Source of the DNA: Vicugna pacos
Taxonomy: Eukaryota > Chordata > Mammalia > Artiodactyla > Camelidae
Reading direction: 5' to 3'
Assembly (NCBI RefSeq): GCF_048564905.1
Contig: NW_027328743.1
Location: forward strand, 1,116,001 to 1,180,000
Length of the DNA: 64,000 bases
Positions 35,408 through 48,455 of the stretch are shown one piece after another. Positions within the stretch are counted from its first letter, which is position 1; each line of letters begins with the position of its first letter. The notes beneath the pieces were generated by a model. The model searched no databases, was not told the origin of the DNA, and was given only the letters and a program-made list of their open reading frames with translations. The position numbers were made by a program, and so were the translations under genes.

Positions 35408-37271
35408 TTTCTGGTATTCTGAGTGTGGGGAAGTTCCTCAAACTGACAGCAGCACCTGGATTCTATTAGTATCCCTTAGCTTCTGTTCCCTGAGTGTCCA
35501 TTTTGGCCAGGCCATGAGGGAAAGCTGGGGGTTGGGCTTGGAGGCCACATAGCAGTGAGTGCCCCCTGATCCATTGAGGAAGTACTTAGAGGACTTGTCC
35601 CTAAAGGGAACACCTTTTCCTGCATTCATCTGGGTGCAGTGGGGATGCACACCTCTCCCGCACCTAAGAATGTGTTCTGGAATTCTGAGTGCAGGGAAGT
35701 TCCTCCAACTGACAGCAGCGCCTGGGTTCTAATTGAATCCCTTTGCTTGTCTTCCCTGATGGAAAGCCTAGGCGGGAGTGCGGGGGAAAGTGTGGTTTGG
35801 GCTCCAAAACCAAGTATTTGCGATGACCTCTCTATGGTTTGTGGAGGTGTTTAAACTACATCCCTAACCTGGGAACACCTGTGCCCCCATAAAGATCCGT
35901 GGAGTCTGTTTCCACACCTCCAGCACACACACGAACACTTGCACAGTTATCCTGAGAGTGGGCAGCCTCCTCCAACTGAGAGCAGGGCCTTGGTTCTTAT
36001 AAAATCGCTTAACTTGTCTACCCTGTTTGGTTGCCTGATACGGAGTGCTGGGGAAAGGGTGGGTTGGGCTCTAAATCCAAGTATTAGCGAGTGCTTCTCC
36101 ATGGGATTTGGAGGTTATTAACCAAAAGCCCACAACATGGGAATACCTGTGCTCCATGAAAAAAGCGTGGACTCTGTATCCCCACCACCAGAACACACAT
36201 GAAGACGTTTTCTGCTATCCTGAGTGTGGGCTGGCAATTTCAGGTGACAGAAGCGGCTGGGTTCTAATAGAATCCCTTAGCTTGTAATCCCTGAGTGTTT
36301 CCCTAGGACTGACTCTGAGAGAAACCTGGGGGTTGGGCTTTGAGGCCAAATAGTAGCGAGTGTCCCCGATGGACTGAGGAAGTATTTAGATGAATTCTCC
36401 ATAAAGGGAAACACCTGAGCGCCCATTCATCTGCGTGGAGTGGGGCTTCAAATCTCCCCACCACACAAGGTTGGGTTCCAGTATCCTGAGGGTGGGGTAG
36501 TTCCTCCAACTGACATCAGCGTCTTGGTTTGAATAGAATCCCTTTGCTTGTCTTCCCTGATGGTTTGCCTAGGCCAGTGTGTGGTTGAAAGTGGGATTTG
36601 GGATCTAAAAGTAAGTATTAGCGTGTGCCTCTCCATGGGTAGTGGAGATGTTTAAACTACAACCCACAACTTGGGAATTACTGTGACCCCTGAAAAATGC
36701 GTGTGCTATGTTTCCCCACGTCCAGCACACACAGGAAGAAGTGTTCTGGGGTTGTGAGTGTGGGGAGGTTCCTCCAACAGACAGAAGCACCTGGGTTGTA
36801 ATAGAATCCCTTAGCTTGACTTCCCTAAGTGTATTCCTAGGCCTAGCAGTAAGCGATGGTGGGGGATGGGCTCTAAATCCAAGTATTAGCGAGTGCATCT
36901 CTGTGGGTAGTGGAGGGTTTTAAACTACTTCCCCAACCTTCGAACACCTGGGCCCCATAAAGATGCGTGGAATCTGTTTCCCCACCTCCAGCACACACAC
37001 GGAGACGTGCTCAGGTATCCTGATTGTGGGGAGGCTCCTCCAAATGACAGCAGCGCCTGGGTTCTAAAAGAATCCCTAAGCTTGTCTTCCCTGATGGCAT
37101 GGCTAGGCTGGAGAGTGGGGGAAAGTGGGGGTTGGGCTCTAAACCAAGTATAAGCGAGAGCCTATCCATGGGATGTGGGTTTTTAACCTACAACCCACAA
37201 CCATGGAATAAATGTGCCCCCTGAAAGATGCTTTGACTGTTTCCCTACATCCAGCACACACACGAAGATGT
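35408..37271. repeat. HOR unit U20 (1864 bp)
   Basis: m1 has many private changes (GAGTGTCCATTTTGG, CACATAGCAG, GGGGATGCACACC). Later monomers return to the common type, with private GAAGACGTTTTC in m3/m4 and TAAAAGTAAGT in m5. Confidence 0.97.
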
Positions 37272-39135
37272 GTTCTTGTATTCTGAGTGTGGGGAAGTTC
37301 CTCAAACTGACAGCAGCACCTGGATTCTATTAGTATCCCTTAGCTTCTGTTCCCTGAGTGTTCTCTTAGACCAGGCCATGAGGGAAAGCTGGGGGTTGGG
37401 CTTGGAGGCCACGTAGCAGTGAGTGCCCCCTGATCCATTGAGGAAGTACTTAGAGGACTTCTCCCGAAACGGAACACCTTTTCCTGCATTCATCTGGGTG
37501 CAGTGGGGCTGCACATCTCTCCCACACCTAAGAATGTGTTCTGGATTTCTGAGTGCAGGGAAGTTCCTCCAACTGACAGCAGCGCCTGGGTTCTAATTGA
37601 ATCCCTTTGCTTGTCTTCCCTGATGGAAAGCCTAGGCGGGAGTGCGGGGGAAAGTGTGGTTTGGGCTCCAAAACCAAGTATTTGCGATGACCTCTCTATG
37701 GTTTGTGGAGGTGTTTAAACTACATCCCTAACCTGGGAACACCTGTGCCCCCATAAAGATCCGTGGAGTCTGTTTCCACACCTCCAGCACACACACGAAC
37801 ACTTGCACAGTTATCCTGAGACTGGGCAGCCTCCTCCAACTGAGAGCAGGGCCTTGGTTCTTATAAAATCGCTTAACTTGTCTACCCTGTTTGGTTGCCT
37901 GATACGGAGTGCTGGGGAAAGGGTGGGTTGGGCTCTAAATCCAAGTATTAGCGAGTGCTTCTCCATGGGATTTGGAGGTTATTAACCAAAAGCCCACAAC
38001 ATGGGAATACCTGTGCTCCTTGAAAAAAGCGTGGACTCTGTATCCCCACCACCAGAACACACATGAAGAAGTTTTCTGCTATCCTGAGTGTGGGCTGGCA
38101 ATTTCAGGTGACAGAAGCGGCTGGGTTCTAATAGAATCCCTTAGCTTGTAATCCCTGAGTGTTTCCCTAGGACTGACTCTGAGAGAAACCTAGGGGTTGG
38201 GCTTTGAGGCCAAATAGTAGCGAGTGTCCCCGATGGACTGAGGAAGTATTTAGATGAATTCTCCATAAAGGGAAACACCTGAGCACCCATTCATCTGCGT
38301 GGAGTGGGGCTTCAAATCTCCCCACCACACAAGGTTGGGTTCCAGTATCCTGAGGGTGGGGTAGTTCCTCCAACTGACATCAGAGTCTTGGTTTGAATAG
38401 AATCCCTTTGCTTGTCTTCCCTGATGGTTTGCCTAGGCCAGTGTGTGGTTGAAAGTGGGATTTGGGATCTAAAACTAAGTATTAGCGTGTGCCTCTCCAT
38501 GGGTAGTGGAGATGTTTAAACTACAACCCACAACTTGGGAATTACTGTGACCCCTGAAAAATGCGTGTGCTATGTTTCCCCACGTCCAGCACACACAGGA
38601 AGAAGTGTTCTGGGGTTGTGAGTGTGGGGAGGTTCCTCCAACACACAGCAGCACCTGGGTTGTAATAGAATCACTTAGCTTGACTTCCCTAAGTGTTTTC
38701 CTAGGCCTAGCAGTAAGCGATGGTGGGGGATGGGCTCTAAAGCCAAGTATTAGCGAGTGCATCTCTGTGGGTAGTGGAGGGTTTTAAACTACTTCCCCAA
38801 CCTTGGAACACCTGTGCCCCATAAAGATGCGTGGAATCTGTTTCCCCACCTCCAGCACACACACGGAGACGTGCTCAGGTATCCTGATTGTGGGGAGGCT
38901 CCTCCAAACGACAGCAGCGCCTGGGTTCTAAAAGAATCCCTTAGCTTGCCTTCCCTGGTGGCATGCCTAGGCTGGAGAGTGGGGGAAAGTGGGGGTTGGG
39001 CTCTAAACCAAGTATAAGCGAGAGCCTATCCATGGGATGTGGGTTTTTAACCTACAACCCACAACCATGGAATAAATGTGCCCCCTGAAAGATGCTTTGA
39101 CTGTTTCCCTACATCCAGCACACACACGAAGATGT
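37272..39135. repeat. HOR unit U21 (1864 bp)
   Basis: Common type with private CTCCCGAAACGG in m1, CTGGATTTCTGAG in m2, GAGACTGGGC in m3 and AACACACAGCAG in m6. m7 (CTTGCCTTCCCTG) begins a mark shared with U22. Confidence 0.97.
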
Positions 39136-40999
39136 GTTCTTGTATTCTGAGTGTGGGGAAGTTCCTCAAACTGACAGCAGCACCTGGATTCTATTAGTAT
39201 CCCTTAGCTTCTGTTCCCTGAGTGTTCTTTTAGGCCAGGCCATGAGGGAAAGCTGGGGGTTGGGCTTGGAGGCCACGTAGCAGTGAGTGCCCCCTGATCC
39301 ATTGAGGAAGTACTTAGAGGACTTGTCCCTAAAGGGAACACCTTTTCCTGCATTCATCTGGGTGCAGTGGGGCTGCACAACTCTCCCACACCTAAGAATG
39401 TGTTCTGGAATTCTGAGTGCAGGGAAGTTCCTCCAACTGACAGCAGCGCCTGGGTTCTAATTGAATCCCTTTGCTTGTCTTCCCTGATGGAAAGCTTAGG
39501 CGGGAGTGCGGGGGAAAGTGTGGTTTGGGCTCCAAAAGCAAGTATTGGCGATGACCTCTCTATGGTTTGTGGAGGTGTTTAAACTACATCCCTAACCTGG
39601 GAACACCTGTGCCCCCATAAAGATCCGTGGAGTCTGTTTCCACACCTCCAGCACACACACGAACACTTGCACAGTTATCCTGAGAGTGGGCAGCCTCCTC
39701 CAACTGAGAGCAGGGCCTTGGTTCTTATAAAATCGCTTAACTTGTCTACCCTGTTTGGTTGCCTGATACGGAGTGCTGGGGAAAGGGTGGGTTGGGCTCT
39801 AAATCCAAGTATTAGCGAGTGCTTCTCCATGGGATTTGGAGGTTATTAACCAAAAGCCCACAACATGGGAATACCTGTGCTCCTTGAAAAAAGCGTGGAC
39901 TCTGTATCCCCACCACCAGAACACACATGAAGAAGTTTTCTGCTATCCTGAGTGTGGGCTGGCAATTTCAGGTGACAGAAGCGGCTGGGTTCTAATAGAA
40001 TCTCTTAGCTTGTAATCCCTGAGTGTTTCCCTAGGACTGACTCTGAGAGAAACCTGGGGGTTGGGCTTTGAGGCCAAATAGTAGCGAGTGTCCCCGATGG
40101 ACTGAGGAAGTATTTAGATGAATTCTCCATAAAGGGAAACACCTGAGCACCCATTCATCTGCGTGGAGTGGGGTTTCAAATCTCCCCACCACACAAGGTT
40201 GGGTTCCAGTATCCTGAGGGTGGGGTAGTTCCTCCAACTGACATCAGCGTCTTGGTTTGAATAGAATCCCTTTGCTTGTCTTCCCTGATGGTTTGCCTAG
40301 GCCAGTGTGTGGTTGAAAGTGGGATTTGGGATCTAAAACTAAGTATTAGCGTGTGCCTCTCCATGGGTAGTGGAGATGTTTAAACTACAACCCACAACTT
40401 GGGAATTACTGTGACCCCTGAAAAATGCGTGTGCTATGTTTCCCCACGTCCAGCACACACAGGAAGAAGTGTTCTGGGGTTGTGAGTGTGGGGAGATTCC
40501 TCCAACAGACAGCAGCACCTGGGTTGTAATAGAATCCCTTAGCTTGACTTCCCTAAGTGTTTTCCTAGGCCTAGCAGTAAGCGATGGTGGGGGATGGGCT
40601 CTAAAGCCAAGTATTAGCGAGTGCATCTCTGTGGGTAGTGGAGGGTTTTAAACTACTTCCCCAACCTTGGAACACCTGTGCCCCATAAAGATGCGTGGAA
40701 TCTGTTTCCCCACCTCCAGCACACACACGGAGACGTGCTCAGGTATCCTGATGGTGGGGAGGCTCCTCCAAATGACAGCAGCGCCTGGGTTCTAAAAGAA
40801 TCCCTTAGCTTGCCTTCCCTGATGGCATGCCTAGGCTGGAGAGTGGGGGAAAGTGGGGGTTGGGCTCTAAACCAAGTATAAGCGAGAGCCTATCCATGGG
40901 ATGTGGGTTTTTAACCTACAACCCACAACCATGGAATAAATGTGCCCCCTGAAAGATGCTTTGACTGTTTCCCTACATCCAGCACACACACGAAGATGT
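39136..40999. repeat. HOR unit U22 (1864 bp)
   Basis: m1 has GGACTTGTCCC, shared with U20 and U23. m2 has private AAAGCTTAGGCGG and AAAAGCAAGT plus TATTGGCGATG, the latter shared with U23. Confidence 0.97.
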
Positions 41000-42863
41000 T
41001 TTCTCGTATTCTGAGTGTGGGGAAGTTCCTCAAACTGACAGCAGCACCTGGATTCTATTAGTATCCCTTAGCTTCTGTTCCCTGAGTGTTCTTTTAGGCC
41101 AGGCCATGAGGGAAAGCTGGGGGTTGGGCTTGGAGGCCACGTAGCAGTGAGTGCCCCCTGATCCATTGAGGAAGTACTTAGAGGACTTGTCCCTAAAGGG
41201 AACACCTTTTCCTGCATTCATCTGGGTGCAGTGGGGCTGCACAACTCTCCCACACCTAAGAATGTGTTCTGGAATTCTGAGTGCAGGGAAGTTCCTCCAA
41301 CTGACAGCAGCGCCTGGGTTCTAATTGAATCCCTTTGCTTGTCTTCCCTGATGGAAAGCCTAGGCGGGAGTGCGGGGGAAAGTGTGGTTTGGGCTCCAAA
41401 ACCAAGTATTGGCGATGACCTCTCTATGGTTTGTGGAGGTGTTTAAACTACATCCCTAACCTGGGAACACCTGTGCCCCCATAAAGATCCGTGGAGTCTG
41501 TTTCCACACCTCCAGCACACACACGAACACTTGCACAGTTATCCTGAGAGTGGGCAGCCTCCTCCAACTGAGAGCAGGGCCTTGGTTCTTATAAAATCGC
41601 TTAACTTGTCTACCCTGTTTGGTTGCCTGATACGGAGTGCTGGGGAAAGGGTGGGTTGGGCTCTAAATCCAAGTATTAGCGAGTGCTTCTCCATGGGATT
41701 TGGAGGTTATTAACCAAAAGCCCACAACATGGGAATACCTGTGCTCCTTGAAAAAAGCGTGGACTCTGTATCCTCACCACCAGAACACACATGAAGAAGT
41801 TTTCTGCTATCCTGAGTGTGGGCTGGCAATTTCAGGTGACAGAAGCGGCTGGGTTCTAATAGAATCCCTTAGCTTGTAATCCCTGAGTGTTTCCCTAGGA
41901 CTGACTCTGAGAGAAACCTGGGGGTTGGGCTTTGAGGCCAAATAGTAGCGAGTGTCCCCGATGGACTGAGGAAGTATTTAGATGAATTCTCCATAAAGGG
42001 AAACACCTGAGCACCCATTCATCTGCGTGGAGTGGGGCTTCAAATCTCCCCACCACACAAGGTTGGGTTCCAGTATCCTGAGGGTGGGGTAGTTCCTCCA
42101 ACTGACATCAGCATCTTGGTTTGAATAGAATCCCTTTGCTTGTCTTCCCTGATGGTTTGCCTAGGCCAGTGTGTGGTTGAAAGTGGGATTTGGGCTCTAA
42201 AGCTAAGTATTAGCGTGTGCCTCTCCATGGGTAGTGGAGATGTTTAAACTACAACCCACAACTTGGGAATTACTGTGACCCCTGAAAAATGCGTGTGCTA
42301 TGTTTCCCGAAGTCCAGCACACACAGGAAGAAGTGTTCTGGGGTTCTGAGTGTGGGGAGGTTCCTCCAACAGACAGCAGCACCTGGGTTGTAATAGAGTC
42401 CCTTAGCTTGACTTCCCTAAGTGTTTTCCTAGGCCTAGCAGTAAGCGATGGTGGGGGATGGGCTCTAAAGCCAAGTATTAGCGAGTGCATCTCTGTGGGT
42501 AGTGGAGGGTTTTAAACTACTTCCCCAAACTTGGAACACCTGTGCCCCATAAAGATGCGTGGAATCTGTTTCCCCACCTCCAGCACACACACGGAGACGT
42601 GCTCAGGTATGCTGATTGTGGGGAGGCTCCTCCAAATGACAGCAGCGCCCGGGTTCTAAAAGAATCCCTTAACTTGTCTTCCCTGATGGCATGCCTAGGC
42701 TGGAGAGTGGGAGAAAGTGGGGGTTGGGCTCTAAACCAAGTATAAGCGAGAGCCTATCCATGGGATGTGGGTTTTTAACCTACAACCCAAAACCATGGAA
42801 TAAATGTGCCCCCTGAAAGATGCTTTGACTTTTTCCCTACATCCAGCACACACACGAAGATGT
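41000..42863. repeat. HOR unit U23 (1864 bp)
   Basis: One-unit-offset relative of U22 in m1-m2. Private marks are TATCCTCACCACC in m3, CAGCATCTTGG in m5 and TTTCCCGAAGTCC in m5/m6. Confidence 0.97.
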
Positions 42864-44727
42864 GTTCTTGTATTCTGAGTGTGGGGAAGTTCCTCAAACT
42901 GACAGCAGCACCTGGATTCTATTAGTATCCCTTAGCTTCTGTTCCCTGAGTGTTCTTTTAGGCCAGGCCATGAGGGAAAGCTGGGGGTTGGGCTTGGAGG
43001 CCACGTAGCAGTGAGTGCCCCCTGATCCATTGAGGAAGTACTTAGAGGACTTCTCCCTAAAGGGAACACCTTTTCCTGCATTCATCTGGGTGCAGTGGGG
43101 CTGCACATCTCTCCCACACCTAAGAATGTGTTCTGGAATTCTGAGTGCAGGGAAGTTCCTCCAACTGACAGCAGCGCCTGGGTTCTAATTGAATCCCTTT
43201 GCTTGTCTTCCCTGATGGAAAGCCTAGGCGGGAGTGCGGGGGAAAGTGTGGTTTGGGCTCCAAAACCAAGTATTTGCGATGACCTCTCTATGGTTTGTGG
43301 AGGTGTTTAAACTACATCCCTAACCTGGGAACACCTGTGCCCCCATAAAGATCCGTGGAGTCTGTTTCCACACCTCCAGCACACACACGAACACTTGCAC
43401 AGTTATCCTGAGAGTGGGCAGCCTCCTCCAACTGAGAGCAGGGCCTTGGTTCTTATAAAATCGCTTAACTTGTCTACCCTGTTTGGTTGCCTGATACGGA
43501 GTGCTGGGGAAAGGGTGGGTTGGGCTCTAAATCCAAGTATTAGCGAGTGCTTCTCCATGGGATTTGGAGGTTATTAACCAAAAGCCCACAACATGGGAAT
43601 ACCTGTGCTCCTTGAAAAAAGCGTGGACTCTGTATCCCCACCACCAGAACACACATGAAGAAGTTTTCTGCTATCCTGAGTGTGGGCTGGCAATTTCAGG
43701 TGACAGAAGCGGCTGGGTTCTAATAGAATCCCTTAGCTTGTAATCCCTGAGTGTTTCCCTAGGACTGACTCTGAGAGAAACCTGGGGGTTGGGCTTTGAG
43801 GCCAAATAGTAGCGAGTGTCCCCGATGGACTGAGGAAGTATTTAGATGAATTCTCCATAAAGGGAAACACCTGAGCACCCATTCATCTGCGTGGAGTGGG
43901 GCTTCAAATCTCCCCACCACACAAGGTTGGGTTCCAGTATCCTGAGGCTGGGGTAGTTCCTCCAACTGACATCAGCGTCTTGGTTTGAATAGAATCCCTT
44001 TGCTTGTCTTCCCTGATGGTTTGCCTAGGCCAGTGTGTGGATGAAAGTGGGATTTGGGATCTAAAACTAAGTATTAGCGTGTGCCTCTCCATGGGTAGTG
44101 GAGATGTTTAAACTACAACCCACAACTTGGGAATTACTGTGACCCCTGAAAAATGCGTGTGCTATGTTTCCCCACGTCCAGCACACACAGGAAGACGTGT
44201 TCTGGTGTTCTGAGTGTGGGGAGGTTCCTCCAACAGACAGCAGAACCTGGGTTGTAATAGAATCCCTTAGCTTGACTTCCCTAAGTGTTTTCCTAGGCGT
44301 AGCAGTAAGCGATGGTGGGGGATGGGCTCTAAAGCCAAGTATTAGCGAGTGCATCTCTGTGGGTAGTGGAGGGTTTTAAACTACTTCCTCAACCTTGGAA
44401 CACCTGTGCCCCATAAAGATGCGTAGAATCTGTTTCCCCACCTCCAGCACACACACGGAGACGTGCTCAGGTATCCTGATTGTGGGGAGGCTCCTCCAAA
44501 TGACAGCAGCGCCTGGGTTCTAAAAGAATCCCTTAGCTTGTCTTCCCTGATGGCATGCCTAGGCTGGAGAGTGGGGGAAAGTGGCGGTTGGGCTCTAAAC
44601 CAAGTATAAGCGAGAGCCTATCCATGGGATGTGGGTTTTTAACCTACAACCCACAACCATGGAATAAATGTGCCCCCTGAAAGATGCTTTGACTGTTTCC
44701 CTACATCCAGCACACACACGAAGATGT
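42864..44727. repeat. HOR unit U24 (1864 bp)
   Basis: Consensus-like m1-m3. CCTGAGGCTGGGG at the start of m5 is shared with U28. m6 has GAAGACGTGTTCTGGTGTTC, and CTAGGCGTAGC is shared with U25. Confidence 0.97.
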
Positions 44728-46591
44728 GTTCTTGTATTCTGAGTGTGGGGATGTTCCTCAAACTGACAGCAGCACCTGGATTGTATTAGTATCCCTTAGC
44801 TTCTGTTCCCTGAGTGTTCTTTTAGGCCAGGCCATGAGGGAAAGCTGGGGGTTGGGCTTGGAGGCCACGTAGCAGTGAGTTCCCCCTGATTCATTGAGGA
44901 AGTACTTAGAGGACTTCTCCCTAAAGGGAACACCTTTTCCTGCATTCATCTGGGTGCAGTGGGGCTGCACATCTCTCCCACACCTAAGAATGTGTTCTGG
45001 AATTCTGAGTGCAGGGAAGTTCCTCCAACTGACAGCAGCGCCTGGGTTCTAATTGAATCCCTTTGCTTGTCTTCCCTGATGGAAAGCCTAGGCGGGAGTG
45101 CGGGGGAAAGTGTGGTTTGGGCTCCAAAACCAAGTATTTGCGATGACCTCTCTATGGTTTGTGGAGGTGTTTAAACTACATCCCTAACCTGGGAACACCT
45201 GTGCCCCCATAAAGATCCGTGGAGTCTGTTTCCACACCTCCAGCACACACACGAACACTTGCACAGTTATCCTGAGAGTGGGCAGCCTCCTCCAACTGAG
45301 AGCAGGGCCTTGGTTCTTATAAAATCGCTTAACTTGTCTACCCTGTTTGGTTGCCTGATACGGAGTGCTGGGGAAAGGGTGGGTTGGGCTATAAATCCAA
45401 GTATTAGCGAGTGCTTCTCCATGGGATTTGGAGGTTATTAACCAAAAGCCCACAACATGGGAATACCTGTGCTCCTTGAAAAAAGCGTGGACTCTGTATC
45501 CCCACCACCAGAACACACATGAAGAAGTTTTCTGCTATCCTGAGTGTGGGCTGGCAATTTCAGGTGACAGAAGCGGCTGGGTTCTAATAGAATCCCTTAG
45601 CTTGTAATCCCTGAGTGTTTCCCTAGGACTGACTCTGAGAGAAACCTGGGGGTTGGGCTTTGAGGCCAAATAGTAGCGAGTGTCCCCGATGGACTGAGGA
45701 AGTATTTAGATGAATTCTCCATAAAGGGAAACACCTGAGCACCCATTCATCTGCGTGGAGTGGGGCTTCAAATCTCCCCACCACACAAGGTTGTGTTCCA
45801 GTATCCTGAGGGTGGGGTAGTTCCTCCAACTGACATCAGCGTCTTGGTTTGAATAGAATCCCTTTGCTTGTCTTCCCTGATGGTTTGCCTAGGCCAGTGT
45901 GTGGTTGAAAGTGGGATTTGGGATCTAAAACTAAGTATTAGCGTGTGCCTCTCCATGGGTAGTGGAGATGTTTAAACTACAACCCACAACTTGGGAATTA
46001 CTGTGACCCCTGAAAAATGAGTGTGCTATGTTTCCCCACGTCCAGCACACACAGGAAGAAGTGTTCTGGGGTTCTGAGAGTGGGGAGGTTCCTCCAACAG
46101 ACAGCAGCACCTGGGTTGTAATAGAATCCCTTATCTTGACTTCCCTAAGTGTTTTCCTAGGCGTAGCAGTAAGCGATGGTGGGGGATGGGCTCTAAAGCC
46201 AAGTATTAGCGAGTGCATCTCTGTGGGTAGTGGAGGGTTTTAAACTACTTCCCCAACCTTGGAACACCTGTGCCCCATAAAGTTGCGTGGAATCTGTTTC
46301 CCCACCTCCAGCACACACACGGAGACGTGCTCAGGTATCCTGATTGTGGGGAGGCTCCTCCAAATGTCAGCAGCGCCTGGGTTCTAAAAGAATCCCTTAG
46401 CTTGTCTTCTCTGATGGCATGCCTAGGCTGGAGAGTGGGGGAAAGTGGGGGTTGGGCTCTAAACCAAGTATAAGCGAGAGCCTATCCATGGGATGTGGGT
46501 TTTTAACCTACAACCCACAACCATGGAATAAATGTGCCCCCTGAAAGATGCTTTGACTGTTTCCCTACATCCAGCACACACACGAAGATGT
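44728..46591. repeat. HOR unit U25 (1864 bp)
   Basis: Private GGATTGTATTAG and GTGAGTTCCCC in m1, GGGCTATAAATCC in m3. CCCTTATCTTGAC in m6 is shared with U26. Confidence 0.97.
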
Positions 46592-48455
46592 GTTCTTGTA
46601 TTCTGAGTGTGGGGATGTTCCTCAAACTGACAGCAGCACCTGGATTCTATTAGTATCCCTTAGCTTCTGTTCCCTGAGTGTTCTTTTAGGCCAGGCCATG
46701 AGGGAAAGCTGGGGGTTGGGCTTGGAGGCCACGTAGCAGTGAGTGCCCCCTGATTCATGGAGGAGGTACTTAGAGGACTTCTCCCTAAAGGGAACACCTT
46801 TTCCTGCATTCATCTGGGTGCAGTGGGGCTGCACATCTCTCCCACACCTAAGAATGTGTTCTGGAATTCTGAGTGCAGGGAAGTTCCTCCAACTGACAGC
46901 AGCGCCTGGGTTCTAATTGAATCCCTTTGCTTGTCTTCCCTGATGGAAAGCCTAGGCGGGAGTGCGGGGGAAAGTGTGGTTTGGGCTCCAAAACCAAGTA
47001 TTTGCGATGACCTCTCTATGGTTTGTGGAGTTGTTTAAACTACATCCCTAACCTGGGAACACCTGTGCCCCCATAAAGATCCGTGGAGTCTGTTTCCACA
47101 CCTCCAGCACACACACGAACACTTGCACAGTTATCCTGAGAGTGGGCAGCCTCCTCCAACAGAGAGCAGGGCCTTGGTTCTTATAAAATCGCTTAACTTT
47201 TCTACTCTGATTGGTTGCCTGATACGGAGTGCTGGGGAAAGGGTGGGTTGGGCTCTAAATCCAAGTATTAGCGAGTGCTTCTCCATGGGATTTGGAGGTT
47301 ATTAACCAAAAGCCCACAACATGGGAATACCTGTGCTCCTTGAAGAAAGCGTGGACTCTCTATCCCCACCACCTGAACACACATGAAGAAGTTTTCTGCT
47401 ATCCTGAGTGTGGGCTGGCAATTTCAGGTGACAGAAGCGGCTGGGTTCTAATAGAATCCCTTAGCTTGTAATCCCTGAGTGTTTCCCTAGGACTGACTCT
47501 GAGAGAATCCTGGGGGTTGGGCTTTGAGTCCAAATAGTAGCGAGGGTCCCCGATGGACTGAGGAAGTATTTAGATGAATTCTCCATAAAGGGAAACACCT
47601 GAGCACCCATTCATCTGCGTGGAGTGGGGCTTCAAATCTCCCCACCACACAAGGTTGGGTTCCAGTATCCTGAGGGTGGGGTAGTTCCTCCAACTGACAT
47701 CAGCGTCTTGGTTTGAATAGAATCCCTTTGCTTGTCTTCCCTGATGGTTTGCCTAGGCCAGTGTGTGGTTGAAAGTGGGATTTGGGATCTAAAGCTAAGT
47801 ATTAGCGTGTGCCTCTCCATGGGTAGTGGAGATGTTTAAACTACAACCCACAACTTGGGAATTACTGTGACCCCTGAAAAATGCGTGTGCTATGTTTCCC
47901 CACGTCCAGCACACACAGGAAGAAGTGTTCTGGGGTTCTGAGTGTGGGGAGGTTCCTCCAACAGACAGCAGCACCTGGGTTGTAATAGAATCCCTTATCT
48001 TGACTTCCCTAAGTGTTTTCCTAGGCCTAGCAGTAAGCGATGGTGGGGGATGGGCTCTAAAGCCAAGTATTAGCGAGTGCATCTCTGTGGGTAGTGGAGG
48101 GTTTTAAACTACTTCCCCAACCTTGGAACACCTGTGCCCCATAAAGATGCGTGGAATCTGTTTCCCCACCTCCAGCACACACACGGAGACGTGCTCAGGT
48201 ATCCTGATTGTGGGGAGGCTCCTCCAAATGACAGCAGCGCCTGGGTTCTAAAAGAATCCCTTAGCTTGTCTTCCCTGATGGCATGCGTAGGCTGGAGAGT
48301 GGGGGAAAGTGGGGGTTGGTCTCTAAACCAAGTATAAGCGAGAGCCTATCCATGGGATGTGGGTTTTTAACCTACAACCCACAACCATGGAATAAATGTG
48401 CCCCCTGAAAGATGCTTTGACTGTTTCCCTATATCCAGCACACACACGAAGATGT
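46592..48455. repeat. HOR unit U26 (1864 bp)
   Basis: Private TCATGGAGGAGGTAC in m1, GGAGTTGTTTAAAC in m2, and AACTTTTCTACTCTGATTGG with TTGAAGAAAGCG in m3. Confidence 0.97.

Noticed and set aside
45184-45516. 110-codon open frame on the minus strand in U25
   Set aside because: It arises from a single stop-removing substitution in m3 (GGGCTATAAATCC); the same place in the other units is closed. It is not a gene.
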